64,000 nucleotides of DNA from Azolla caroliniana (GCA_043228905.1 JBHGNT010000014.1:124001-188000); one strand, 5' to 3'; shown: positions 10,603 through 22,293, counted from the first letter of the stretch. Notes: generated from the letters alone by a model not told the origin. Made by a program: numbers and translations.

Positions 10603-11237
10603 AAGAAGAATGTTTGATGTCTACTAATTCACAGTTTTTAGGATCACCCGTCATTTTTCACAAATGCAATGTGTCTTACAACTCTTTTAATTGTAATATG
10701 TGTCTTGCATCTAAATGTTGTGAATGCAATGTATCTTGCGAATGTAATTTGCCTTGCATTGATATGCCGTGAAAATATAAGTACAAACAATGTTCATCTT
10801 TTTGGATTATCAATTTATATCAGCTTAACTGTTTTGGGCCAAACTGGTTAAGATTTAATTGGTTTAGGGATAGGTTTGATTTGGTTTGGTACGGTTCAGG
10901 TTTGAGAACCCTAAACCGGTTTGGTTTAGGGTTCTCAAACCTGGACCGTACCAAAACCAAATCAAACCTATCCCTAAACCAATTAAATCTTAACCAGTTT
11001 GGCCCAAAACAGTTAAGCTAATATAAATTGATAATCCAAAAAGATTAACATTGTTTGTACTCATATTTTCACGACATTTCAATGCAAGGCAAATTACATT
11101 CGCAAGATACATTGCATTCACAACATTTAGATGCAAGACACATATTACAATTAAAAGAGTTGTAAGACACATTGCATTTGTGAAAAATGACGGGTGATCC
11201 TAAAAAATGTGAATTAGTAGACATCAAACATTCTTCT
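10603..11237. repeat. Large palindrome, arms about 315 bp, 5-bp spacer
   Basis: Arms 10603-10917 and 10923-11237 are near-perfect inverted copies around a five-base centre. The centre carries CCCTAAACC/GGTTTAGGG and AACCGGTT words. A third, single-armed copy lies at about 32236-32668. The same 60-codon frame appears in both arms and in the third copy, but this reflects repetition, not coding. It could be a fold-back element or an inverted duplication of a single-arm element. Confidence 0.85.
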
Positions 11238-11261
11238 CACACTCGAACCACCCCCCACCCA

Positions 11262-11590
11262 TAAACAATGAGATAGGCAAATGGGGATTTCTGGCAAAAC
11301 TTGATATTGTGCTTGGCACTGCATTAGTGGACATGCATGCCAAATGTGGGGCTCTTGTAAAAGCACAAAAGCGATTGACAAACTTTTGGAACGGATTGTT
11401 ATCACTTGGAGTGCCCTTGTGGCTGGATATCCACAACATGATCTCGGTCGTGAAGTCTTGAAACATTTTGAGAAGATGCAAAGTGAGGGCATTTCTCCGA
11501 ATACGGTCACATTAGTTTGCATATTGACAGCTTGTGGAAGCCTAGGATTTGTAGATACTAGAAGTGGGAGAACAAATACATGCCAAGCTG
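11262..11590 (+). pseudogene. PPR gene fragment
   Basis: Encodes part of a PLS-type PPR protein across two frames. One frame has the W-G-F-L-A-K-L-D ... D-M-H-A-K-C-G-A-L-V-K-A-Q block, then a frameshift leads to L-E-R-I-V-I-T-W-S-A-L-V-A-G-Y and an E-G-I-S-P-N-T-V-T motif. Almost identical to 33460-33770. The flanking sequence 11591-11745 also matches 34397-34530, where the partner has a solo LTR inserted. No start, no RNA-editing C-terminal domain. Confidence 0.78.
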
Positions 11591-11787
11591 AAAAAAAAGT
11601 AAAGGAGGTACTAACGAGTAACTACTCGGTATGCCGTCCGTCCGTCGGGACTCGAAAGAAGGCGTGCAGGCTACAGCTCGACAATCGTAGGAGGTGCTCT
11701 AAGAGAGCGCTCGTTGCTGCACAAAAGGCGTCTTGGTGCACTGTGCAAAATAAAACACGCATTTTTCTCCCTGAAGGATATTCTATT

Positions 11788-11790
<3 letters not shown>

Positions 11791-11828
<38 letters not shown>
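11791..11828. repeat. (GA)n microsatellite
   Basis: About 19 uninterrupted GA units. Confidence 0.95.
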
Positions 11829-11831
<3 letters not shown>

Positions 11832-12043
11832 CTAGTCCTATCCACCAATCAGAGACACGTGACATGAATCAAAATTAGAAATGAAGGACGAGGTTAGAGA
11901 AATAGTTTCTTCTTATTTACGTTTGAACGAGCTTCATCTACCAAACAAAGTAATGACACTAAACTGTGGCACGAAATAGAATGAAAGAAAAGAAACGCAC
12001 GAGCAAAAGAGAATTCTTTGAAGAAAAAACTCTTCTTCTTTAC

Positions 12044-12317
12044 CTCATCACGCCCAGCGAGGGTAATTTTCTCCTTCTTGAAGACCTTACTCTCGAGCTA
12101 GACATCAACACCACGTTTGGTCTAAGTCGTGGTGGTCACCGACATGGATGTTTTCGCTGATCCGCGGGCGCGAAGAAGAGAGGAGTAAAGACTCGGAGAC
12201 AACATGAGAAAAAGAGAGCTTCGAAGAAGAGGGAAGATGCAGATATGAACGAAACGCGGCAGAAGAGGCTGTCGACGAAGCAAAACGGCAGGCAGAAGAC
12301 GCAGCAGCAGCAGCCAT
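12044..12317 (-). pseudogene. Ketol-acid reductoisomerase exon 1 (transit peptide and N-terminus)
   Basis: An ATG in good plant context (GCCATGGCT) at 12315-12317 begins an Ala/Ser-rich sequence typical of a plastid transit peptide. In another frame, just upstream of 12044, the minus strand encodes V-F-K-K-E-K-I-T-L-A-G-R-D-E followed by the donor GTAAAG. That block is characteristic of the start of mature plant ketol-acid reductoisomerase, the branched-chain amino-acid enzyme of plastids, and its exon 1 commonly ends there. Two stops (near 12087 and 12107) and a frameshift separate the two parts. No second exon is found in the 200 bases before the next repeat. A broken, captured 5' end is the best reading. 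Confidence 0.65.
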
Positions 12318-13215
12318 GGCGACCTTCAGCTTCTTTTTCGCTTAGGTTGTTTTTTTTAGGTCAGGGGCAGGCAGAGATAAGAAGAGAGAGAGGGGGGGGA
12401 AAATGGGTTTAGCTTAGAAGCCAAGACATGAGATTGTAGAATGTTCAATCACAGACCAATTTTTTACAAAATTAAGAGAAAATGGAGCGATTCGATATGA
12501 ACATAGCAGCGGGAAATGTAATATGTTAGCATCAAGCCACATTGAAGGAGAAAAAACCGAGAGAAAGCATAGACATACAGACAGGAATACCAAAGGAACA
12601 GGAAGAAGGAGAAGAAATAGGTACATTATTACATGCTTGCGAGAAAGAGAAAGTGAAGCTCTCCCTTTCCAAATGTTTATTTATTTATAGCCATGAGCTC
12701 TCCCTTTGATACTTTTGAGAAAATCCTGTCCTTGGACTTTTCGGTTCTTTTTACAGTGTAGACGTTGAATGCATGATGGTTCCATGTCTTCTTTCATGGA
12801 TTAAGAATATAAAAGGCGTTTTGAAAAAGAACCTTTGTGTGTGGTCCACCTACTTTGATCATAGACAACGCATACTGATGATGTAACAACAAGCAATGTG
12901 AAGTGAAACAAATATTTAGCTCATCAATTCTACATATTTAACTGTGATAGAAGAAGGTTTGATTTCATTCCCAAATTGTGATAGAAAGTTCTCTTGAATG
13001 CATGTGGCTACGTGATGTGACAGAAGAAGTCTGTGGAAAGGACTGAGATTTGGATCGCCCTTTCTTGTTGATATCTATGAGACAAATGGGCAAGAAAACA
13101 AGAAAACAAAAAACAAAAGGACTACTTAGTCTCCTCAAATGCCCCCCCCCTTCTCCCCATACTCCACCACTTCTTTCATTCATTTAATTTGTTTTGCATT
13201 GCAATGAGAGGAGGA
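12318..13215. other. Non-coding; upstream region of the reductoisomerase fragment
   Basis: Minus-strand pyrimidine-rich tract (12335-12405) just upstream of the exon-1 fragment could be its old 5' UTR. Words at 12661-12700 recur at 14167-14205. No reading frame is convincing. Confidence 0.4.
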
Positions 13216-13830
13216 ATAGTGATAAAGCTCATCACCATCTCCACTTCACAATTGATGACAATACTACACCATCTGAGAAATCGGCGCGAGGTCTAACTCT
13301 CTAAGATCAATGTTTTTTCTTTTGCACATAGATGTGTCCATTTATACACGCAATTTTGGGGTGAGGTATTCATCATTTCCCCCCACATATGCACGCATCA
13401 ATCTTACTCCCAAGTCTTCTTTAGACGCACATAAAAATCTTGTCCACCAATCAATCTTTATCTCACTCATTCCACCGTGTAATTCAAGTTTATGATCCCT
13501 CCTCTAAATCCCCCCATATCCCACATTTCTCTCTTTGGGTCCTTTGTGTAATCCTAAATCCAATATATAATAAAAAGAACTATATTTTAAAAAAATCAAC
13601 CATGTTTATCATGAGGAAAAGCTTATGGTCCCCTGATGAGGATGCTAAGCTCAAAACCTACGTAGTTCAACATGGCTATGGCAATTGGAGCGATGTGTCT
13701 AAGCATGCTGGTAATCACGATACCTTATTTTGATGCCAATACAAAATGTGTATATATATTCCAGGTGCCCAATGACAATCTTGAAAACAATAACATTATC
13801 TGTAGTATTATGTGTGCCAATGTTATCAGA
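13216..13830. repeat. Duplicated MYB 5' region, copy A
   Basis: Matches 21235-21850 over upstream sequence, exon 1 and the start of intron 1. Copy B has about 54 extra bases near 21266-21320. The shared upstream part argues for DNA-level duplication. Confidence 0.85.
13602..13710 (+). pseudogene. R2R3-MYB exon 1 fragment, copy A
   Basis: Starts with ATG (13602, second ATG at 13611) and encodes the first half of a MYB R2 repeat: K-S-L-W-S-P-D-E-D-A-K-L, with later tryptophan in G-N-W-S-D-V. It ends in phase 1 at A-G|GTAATC, the standard position of intron 1 in plant R2R3-MYB genes. I find no exon 2 (C-G-K-S-C-R-L-R-W type block) in the next 2 kb. It may be a first exon with a very distant second exon, but a stranded fragment is more likely, as a second copy exists. 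Confidence 0.65.
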
Positions 13831-14495
13831 CACATTCCAATTGCTTAGGGAATTTAGGGTCTATTTGTTTACAAATGAGGATCGAGCCAGAAATGCACCA
13901 TGTCTAATGCCAACTTGATCCCCCAAATTGTAATAGGTTAATGAGATATGTACCTATAAATAACATTAATATTGAGAATAATTAAAACACATTTTTAGCT
14001 GGTAATCAATGTTTGAATTAATGGGTTATAAGCCATGATATTGGTGAATCAGTAATATCCAAGCTTAAGTGTGTCCCTAGCAATGTACTAAATTCTAATG
14101 TAGTTATGAAAAGTAATGTTAAGGTTACTAAACAAATAGAGTGAAGACATGAATATTTATTAGGGTCTCCCTATCCAAATGTTTATTTATTTATACCCAT
14201 GAGAGCACACGTCTTATTGTATGTACATATTCGTGTATAAAATGATTATTGAGGTAGCAATGGCCGTGAAGGACAAATTAGAATGACAAACACACGATTA
14301 TACCAATGATGCATAAATCCTTGGTTCCGTCATGAAATACCATTTTGTTGCTTATACGAATAGAATGATTATAAAAGTGTGGATGGGGAAGATGAGGATG
14401 TGCACCATGAGAATTAGAATCAACGAGAGGGGGAAGCACGCACAGGGAGAAGGAGAGAGACAATGAGATTTCCACACTTGAATTTCCCCCAAAAA

Positions 14496-14537
<42 letters not shown>

Positions 14538-15529
14538 CTTTTTATCTTTTTTGTTTTTCTTATTTTCTTTTTTATCTCTAATTGGACGGCCTTGATCGTC
14601 TTGGATTCCCAAAACGAGTTCAGGGCCGTCCAAAGCCAGAGATCCACTTGTTCTTTACGTTTATGAACTTTAGACAAGCCATGCAAGCAATACGGGTTTT
14701 TAATACATACATACAATTGTACATGCTAGGAGCTAGAGTTACAACACATTCACCCAAAAGTAAACCTAAAACGTAATTTGAAATGGCAGACAGTAAAATG
14801 AAATGGTTGATGGAAAGCCATCTCATTTTCCATTCACCTTTCTTGTCAATCAATCAATCATACACATAGCTTCACATTACATAATATCGATTGATCTACC
14901 TCGGTGCCCCTGCTCATTATATAATACATATTGATTGATCAACCTCTCTGCGCCCCCTCCTCGTCACTACATATGTATTCGACGGAGAATCACAATCATT
15001 AGATAGTGAAAGCCCGTACGTGAATCAATGGCTCGGACAACCGTCGACTTGTCTCGGGAAGGGAATTGTAGGCGATCGATCACGGATGTCCAATATTTTA
15101 GATGTAAAGAAAAAGGAGAAAGTGAATAATTAAGTGATCATATGTTGCTTGCCTTGACATCACAATGGTTGTTGATTGTGATATCTCTGACTCGAACGAC
15201 AACTTTGAAGGGCCATACTCTAGTCTCTCTATTATTGATTAATGATGGGTTTAGTCTCGACTCTCTATTTATTATGTATCGATTGATGATGGGGCAGGGT
15301 GCATCACCAGTGCTACAAATTACAATACGTGACATTCATGAATAGTGACTAGGCAAGTTGAGTGGTGTACCATGTACATAGCTTAGATAATTAAAAAAAA
15401 GTCAAATAAATAAGTTTTCCTCTTCACGAATCATGATGAATTAAACATTAGGTTCACTCGTTCATTATTACTATTATTAACAACAATATGTACATAGTCT
15501 TGTACATAAGGCTTGAGTTGAAACTCCAT
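13831..15529. other. Non-coding stretch with microsatellite
   Basis: AT-rich. Contains (CT)n at 14501-14534 and a pair of CATTCGATTGATC-like repeats around 14880-14940. No gene, RNA or mobile element recognised. Confidence 0.5.
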
Positions 15530-15840
15530 ATATGACTCTCCATATAATATGAAATTCGCATAGGTTGTATCTATTCACTCCCTTCATCATTCTTATTAAC
15601 TTCAATTAAATTAATATTATGAGCATTTACTTGATTTTGTGTGATTTCGTGGCCCCTACTCTCCATAGGATCGGGGCTATTCCTCCTTCTCGTTTGGGAG
15701 GTCGGCAATTTGGTGAAATGCTCCCACGCACAAAACATTTTATTTTTTTATTTTTTTTATTTTCCCAAAAAACACTCAAAACAATTTTAACACTGCACTT
15801 TGACATTTTGTTTCCCAATACATAAAGGCCTTCGTGTATT
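15530..15840. repeat. Duplicated segment, left part, ending in LINE target duplication
   Basis: Matches 42115-42413. Its last 17 bases (15824-15840, AAAGGCCTTCGTGTATT) recur at 19656-19672, where the match to the partner resumes. These are the two copies of a LINE target duplication; the partner near 42397 has one copy. Confidence 0.88.
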
Positions 15841-16259
15841 TTTTATTATTTTTACCATAAAACATATGCTCCATTAGTATTAAGAAAAAGCCCGAAGGCA
15901 GTATACAAATAGTACATAATATTGTTTCATCTCCACCAGTATATCTGAATTGATTCTAGCATTTGTAAAAACTGTTGGGAACCATAAAACACAGCATTGA
16001 TTCCAGTGATCTGCTACAGAAAACAAAATTTCGGGCTCTTAGAACAGAACTCCATAGAAAACTTATATTTCACATGATATTCCATGTCCTCCGTCTTTCC
16101 AATCATATGTGTCAGGTGTGGAGTTGTAAGAAGATTCACCATCCCAACAGAAACAGTTGCAAACAGATCTGAACTTATTCCAGCATTTGTAAAAATTGTT
16201 GGGGAGAAAAAAAACAAACCATGAAAATGAAATGTACTATACTAATCTCCACCTCTCAC

Positions 16260-17400
16260 CCCATTTGCTTCAATCCCCACAACTTATTCACTCTCCCTTC
16301 GTGATGTGCTTCGGCCCCCTCACCATCATCACTCCTAAAAACAACCAAATTGCTTCATTCAATCCACCTCCACCATCTCGCCGAATGCCACCAATGTCAT
16401 GTGGAATTAATAACAAAATAAGTAAAAAATTCCTCATCCCCTCATGAGCTGCTTCAATCCCCCCCACCATCATCACTCCTAAAACAGACACATTGCTTCC
16501 TTTAGTCCACATCCACCATCTCGCCGAATACCACCAATGTCCTGTGCAATGAATCAACAAAAATGAGAAATTGTTCCTCATCCCCTCATGATTTGCTTCG
16601 TTCCTCCGCACCATCGTCACTCCTAAAGACAAAGAAATTGCTTCAATCAAACCACATCCACCATCTCGCCGAATACCACCTCTGACCTATACAAATAACA
16701 ACAAAAACAAGTGAATAATGGTTCCTCATCCCCTCATGATTTGCTTATGTCCCCCCCACCATCATCACTCCTAAAAACAAACAAATTGCTTCAATCAATC
16801 CACATCCACCATCTCGCCGAGTACCGCCAATATCCTGTGCAATTAACAACAAAATAAGTGAACAATGATTCCTCTCCCCTCCTGATCTGCTTTAGCCCTC
16901 GCACCAACACCACTCATCCTCACACCATGACAAAGTTGCTTCAAATCCCACTGCCATCATCCCGCAACCTATGAGAACCATAATATCTATCTTAAGTCGG
17001 CCCATATCTGGGGTATCTTGCTTCCCCTATTCCATCTCACCGATTAACGCAGCCCTGTAATCACAACAAAAAATGAGGGACAACCATTCCTCGCCTTCTC
17101 ATAATAATCTGCTTCAGCCCCCACTCCAACATCACTCATCCTAACCACAAAAAACAGAAAAACGGCTTCGTCATGTCCCCATCTACCATCTCGCCATCTC
17201 CGATTCGGCAATCCTGTTACACTAACAACCAACAAATGAGTAGAAAACAAACATAAATCCTCACCTTCTCCTAGTAATCTTCGACAACCCCCACCAACAT
17301 CAGTCATCCTAATCACAAAACAACTTAAACCTATTTCAACCTGTCCACATCCACCATGTCGATGTCTTTGATTATCACACGAAATCTGCCTCATACCACT
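16260..17400. repeat. Tandem array, unit about 144-148 bp, inside LINE 3' UTR
   Basis: Units begin with CACCATCATCACTCC-like words at about 16321, 16465, 16609, 16757 and 16902, with degenerate copies near 17121 and 17291. Each carries CATCTCGCCGA and CCTCATCCCCTCATG. The unit is close to 144 bases, so minus-strand frames repeat, but stops show it is not coding. Confidence 0.85.
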
Positions 17401-17535
17401 AAAAACTTCTTATACTAGTCTGATTCAACATCCAGAACATCATCCCATTTCCTCATATCTTCTTCTAGCATATGTATATCTTACTTACATTAAAATAAGC
17501 TTCCTACATGCCGCCACCGTCTCCTCCCTGTTATC

Positions 17536-19655
17536 TCATGTTGTTCGCCATAAGAATGGTATTGGTGGCGGGAACAACCAACGAGGTGGCACATAATTCC
17601 ACCTAACCTCCGTGCCTACATCTAACATTATAGGAATAGCTGACCAAACTCGTCGTAATCTCTTTCTTTTTCGAATGGCTGTGTTTCCATAGCCTTTATA
17701 CCTGTCATACTCACCTTTAACCGAATGTACTAATAAATTCCAAAAAGACTTTACCTGATCCACGACATGAATGTCTTCATCATTGTATAACTTGGAGCAC
17801 CTAGCTTTCCAAAGAACCCATAGAGACAACGAGGAGACAATCTGCCAAACATAACTCCGCGAGAAGAACTTGACTCCCTCCAAGGATCTTGAAGTAGAAT
17901 ATACCTGAAAACTTCTTACATATAAAGACAATGAAGAATGATTATAATGATAAAAAGCCCTTTGTTGATCCAACATTCCCCAAAAGACTGCACCCCACGT
18001 AAAAATAGCAGACCTATACTTACAACCTAGAAGCCTAAGAATTCGACACCAAAAACTTTTTGCGGAAACACATTCCCAAAATGCATGATGCAATGTCTCA
18101 TCCACAAACCCACACATAATACATGACCGATTACTCACCGATCCCCTCAATAAATGACCTATTGGCAATGCATAATGAATCATCAACCACCGAAAATGCA
18201 ATATCTTATTCATGCATTTAATAGACCAAAACTGTTTCCAAAACATAACCATATGAGTAGATGAAACATTACCTTCCTCCCAATACTTTTTTGCAGCAGG
18301 TATCGGCTCGGTTTGCCTCAACATAAAATTCCTGCCAAACGCTACTGAATATTTGAAAAAAGGAAGGAGCTTAGTCGAAGAGTCAGATATGGATAATTTC
18401 CAACCATAATCCGTTGGATCCCACTGCAGGTCATGAATAGGTTTAGAGTCTAACACTGAAATATGAGATGAAAAATTAACTATTAGTGGACTAGGATCGA
18501 TATATATATATTTATCTAATCTAGCAATTACTCGCACTGGCAATTGCTTCGCAGCCAACATGATTTGAGACACCTCATCCATTAGTATCAACCTACCATT
18601 GTCCAACACTTCATAAAAATAAATGCTACCATTTTGATCATATAACCGAGCTCCTATAAGTATATTGAGTGTCGGGAACATACCGTACCAACTCTGAAAA
18701 TGATCGAATTGCAATGTAGGCACTGTGACCTGATACACCCTGGACAATTGTGATAACATGATCTTAGCCCCTCTTAAGTTAGATAACCTATTACTTTGCT
18801 CCAGTGTAGAGGACTACATAAACCTTATCCAATCCGCAACCGTACGAGATGGTCCACTATCCATTGCAGCCCATGATAACCTAGGGCGTAAACCCAAAAC
18901 ACATGCAGCTTCATCAGTAAATAAAGGATTCCATATCAATGGTTGACGCATAAATTGATGATAGCTTTTCAGTGGCAAGAAAACAAGCGCTTGCCGAAGA
19001 GTTTCCCATGCCCGAAAAAATCCATTGAAGAAACGCAATGATCCATCATTGGACTTAAGTAGCTGGAAATCTGCATTGAAGAACCATCTAAGACTATCCT
19101 TCCATTGACCACCTACCGACGGCTTGACCTTATATAGATGTTGCATCCATAGCTTTTTCCATAACTCCTGTCCTAGCAATAAACTCCTAACAACATGTTT
19201 AGTAAGTACAGCTTTGCTTTGCATAAATGGATCAATCAAACCTAAACCACCTTTTTGTTTAGGTTGTATCAGAATAGACCAAGCTACCTTTGCTACAGGA
19301 TTGACTGACCTATTGTTCCCCCAAATAAAATTCCGTACTAAACGTTGAACTTTCAACATTATTGACCTAGAAAACAGCCATGTAGATGCTATATACCAAA
19401 TCGACGACAACAACACTGCATTAGCTACAACTACACGTCCAGTTAAAGATAATTTTTCTTTATTCCAATATACTAATTTATTTCTTAATCTTAACAATAA
19501 GGGTGCAATCATATCTTCTGACTTTAATCCCACACCCACTCGACAACCTAAATACCTAATGGACTGACCTTGAGGTATCCATGTGAATCCTAAAGAGGGT
19601 ACATTAACTGGCGGATCTCCCGAAGCGACCCAAAAACCTGATGACTTATCCCAAT
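17536..19655 (-). pseudogene. LINE ORF2 C-terminal part
   Basis: One frame throughout, interrupted by TAG at 18814-18816. Domains in order: the connection region after the reverse transcriptase (W-V-A-S-G ... I-P-Q-G-Q-S-I-R-Y-L-G), a thumb-like region (G-R-V-V-V-A-N-A-V-L-L), then a zf-RVT zinc finger (C-I-M-C ... H-H ... C) around 18080-18130, and a C-terminus ending W-N-Y-V-P-P-R-W-L-F-P. The same terminal motif is found in the LINE at 42885 and in two LINE tails at 22.4 and 45.6 kb, defining related families. Confidence 0.85.
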
Positions 19656-19905
19656 AAAGGCCTTCGTGTATTGGCCTTCACCCAAAAACTTTTGACCCGA
19701 TTCGGCAATCAAATATTGGATCAGGCAAAGGGTGGTCACATGGAGATTTCCATGACAACTCCTTCATGGAAACCTCCACGTTAGGAAGGAGCATATATTG
19801 ACATATTCACATTCGTGGAGGTTACCAAACGAATGCATACGAATACGCATAAGAATGCATGAAAAATATTCGTTAAGAAAAAAAAGAGTTCATACTTTTT
19901 ATGAG
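19656..19905. repeat. Duplicated segment, right part
   Basis: Continues the match to 42397-42643 after the LINE. Begins with the second copy of the 17-bp target duplication. Confidence 0.85.
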
Positions 19906-19984
19906 TTCTAGACCGTGAGGTCAATACAAGGAGTGCGAACGGTATACAATCGGTGGGTGAATGTGAGATTAAGAGTGAGAATTA

Positions 19985-20143
19985 GAGAGAGAGAGAGAAA
20001 TAGACTAAAAACTAATTCATATTAAGAAACTTAAAAAGTAATACAAAGAAATGGTCGATGTGGCAAACTAGTTTTGCTTCTAAGGAGCTCATCAGTGCAC
20101 ATGACCATATAGAATTGGAGGGGTTTATATAAGGAAGATAAGG

Positions 20144-20178
<35 letters not shown>

Positions 20179-20319
20179 GACTAAAAACTAATTCATATTA
20201 AGAAACTTAAAAAGTAATACAAAGAAATGGTCGATGTGGCAAACTAGTTTTGCTTCTAAGGAGCTCATCAGTGCACATGACCATATAGAATTGGAGGGGT
20301 TTATATAAGGAAGATAAGG

Positions 20320-20376
<57 letters not shown>

Positions 20377-20517
20377 GACTAAAAACTAATTCATATTAAG
20401 AAACTTAAAAAGTAATACAAAGAAATGGTCGATGTGGCAAACTAGTTTTGCTTCTAAGGAGCTCATCAGTGCACATGACCATATAGAATTGGAGGGGTTT
20501 ATATAAGGAAGATAAGG

Positions 20518-20570
<53 letters not shown>

Positions 20571-20575
20571 GTGTG
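19985..20575. repeat. Three identical 148-bp units joined by (GA)n runs
   Basis: The unit starting AAATAGACTAAAAAC and ending AAGATAAGGGACGAGA occurs three times (about 19998, 20174, 20372) with no difference I can see. They are separated by GA runs of increasing length (about 27, 50 and 47 bases). Identity implies recent expansion. Confidence 0.88.
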
Positions 20576-21234
20576 TGTGTTCAAATTTGATGATGTAGGA
20601 GATATGGGGTTTGATATATTTGGTGTGGGATAAAAGATTTTATGGGCTTATTTGAAAAACATGTAGGGGAGTGCGAGAGAGAAAGAGAGAGGAAGGGTAG
20701 GAGAGAAGTGTGTGAGGTGGGAGTTAGGGATGGTGAAGTATGTTAGATTGTATGGAGATCTTTGAAAAAAGGAGGGGGGTAGGAAGATAAATTGAGAAGA
20801 GTTGGAGGGTAGATTGGAAATTAAAGTGGAGGAAGAAAGGGTAGAGTGAGATTAAGAAGAATGAAAGGGGGAGGGGTACGAGAAAATTACTAAAAGAGGG
20901 AGGGGTATGAATATAATTCTTAAAAAAAGGAAGGGGGAAAGGGGTAGATTGAAATTAATGAACGAGACAAGGGTAGAGTAAATTGACAAAGTGGGAATGA
21001 AGTGAAAAGATCACCAAGAACGATTCAAGCGCACCCAAATCGTTTCATATACCTGGCATGAGTTAGGGAAGGGTAGGGGTAAAGTTAGAGTGGCAATGAA
21101 AAAGTAAAGGGAGGGGTAGAAGATCAAATTAGGAAAAAATAGGGGGGAGGTGATGGTTAGAAGAAAAATTTGGAAACAATAAAAGGTGAGGGGAGGGGTA
21201 GGATTAGAAAATAGGAAAAAAGAGAATGTGAGGA
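20576..21234. other. Purine-rich, C-poor stretch
   Basis: The plus strand is dominated by G and A with very few C, in blocks such as GGAGGGGTA and GAAAGGGGGAGG. No reading frame of note. Such tracts can form triplexes; any function is inference. Confidence 0.6.
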
Positions 21235-21850
21235 GGAATAGTGATAAAGCTCATCACCATCTCCAGCTTTCCTTTTGCCTTTGATTAATAAAATTTCATT
21301 TAGTTAATCTAGGGACTTCACAATTGATGACAATACTACACCATCTGAGAAATCGGCGCAAGGTCTAACTCTCTAAGATCAATGTTTTTTCTTTTGCACA
21401 TAGATGTGTCCATTTATACACAAATTTTGGGTGAGGTATTCATCATTTCCCCCCACATATGCACGCATCAATCTTACTCCCAAGTCTTCTTTAGACGCAC
21501 ATAAAAATCTTGTCCACCAATCAATCTTTATCTCATTCCACCGTGTAATTCAAGTTTATGATCCCTCCTCTAAATCCACCCATATCCCACATTTCTCTCT
21601 TTGGGTCCTTTGTGTAATCCTAAATCCAATATATAATAAAAAGAACTATATTAAAAAAAAATCAACCATATTTATCATAAGGAAAAGCTTATGGTCCCCT
21701 TACGAGGATGCTAAGCTCAAAACCTATGTAGTCCAACCTGGCTATGGCAATTGGAGCGATGTGTCTAAGCATGTTGGTAATCAATATACCTTATTTTGAT
21801 GCCAATACAAAATGTGTAATAGCCCAATGACAATCTTGAAAAAAACAATA
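21235..21850. repeat. Duplicated MYB 5' region, copy B
   Basis: Partner of 13216-13830, with about 54 extra bases upstream and small differences throughout. Confidence 0.85.
21668..21776 (+). pseudogene. R2R3-MYB exon 1 fragment, copy B, start lost
   Basis: Same 109-bp exon as at 13602, but both candidate ATG codons are ATA, and the D-E-D of the first helix is Y-E-D. The donor GTAATC is kept. Cannot start translation as it stands. Confidence 0.7.
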
Positions 21851-21879
21851 ACATTATTGTAGTATTATATATATGTAAA

Positions 21880-22150
21880 ATAAATAGAATAAATAAAAGT
21901 TTCTCATAAAATTTCATATTTTTATCTCACATTTAAAAGGGGACCTTACACTAATAATATTCTTATAATAGATGAAAAACTTAAAAGTATTTGTTTTATT
22001 TTTAATAAAACAAAATTTAAAACAATTAAAAAAAAAAAAGGTTGATTAATTCTCCAGTTTATACTCTCTTGACATTAAACAAGGGACCCTAGACTAGTAA
22101 TATTTTTATATAATAGATATAAAAATATTAGTTTTTTAAATAATAAATAA
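21880..22150. repeat. AT-rich repeat unit
   Basis: Related to the array at 45291-46388: TTTCATATTTTTATCTCACAT, then AAAAGGGGACCTTACACTAATAATATT, then a T/A-rich run. Left end of the large duplicated block shared with 46140-49690. Confidence 0.75.
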
Positions 22151-22293
22151 TAAATAAACGAATGGTTCTGTAATATTGTTGGGCTCATTTTGTATTCTCG
22201 AATATTGGGAATACTACGAATTTCACGCATGGGTCAATCTATGGGAAGGAGCATGAATGAGTGTGCTTGATGAGTTGGCTCAATCTATCAGAT

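Larger units (their letters stand above)
15841..19655 (-). mobile_element. 5'-truncated LINE with long 3' UTR
   Basis: About 3.8 kb between 17-bp target duplications, absent from the otherwise matching segment at 42115-42640. In minus orientation it starts inside ORF2 just after the reverse-transcriptase core, runs through the C-terminal zinc-finger domain (17536), then a 1.7 kb 3' UTR, and ends in an A/T-rich tail adjoining the left duplication. This is a classic target-primed insertion. The UTR holds a tandem array (16260-17400) and two copies of a roughly 30-base word (15954 and 16179). Confidence 0.85.

Noticed and set aside
10905-10935. Telomere-like CCCTAAA/TTTAGGG words
   Set aside because: Only single words at the palindrome centre, no tandem array.
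10669-11172. The same 60-codon frame on both strands and again at 32307-32489, suggesting a conserved small protein
   Set aside because: It lies in the arms of the palindrome and in its single-arm relative. Identity follows from repetition, and the frame has no domain or start context.
13602-13710. Start of a working MYB gene
   Set aside because: No second exon found in the following 2 kb and a second, start-less copy exists. Kept as a fragment, not as a gene.
16260-17400. Evenly spaced repeats that could look like a CRISPR-type array
   Set aside because: Units are about 145 bp, diverged, with no short repeat/spacer pattern, and lie inside a eukaryotic LINE.
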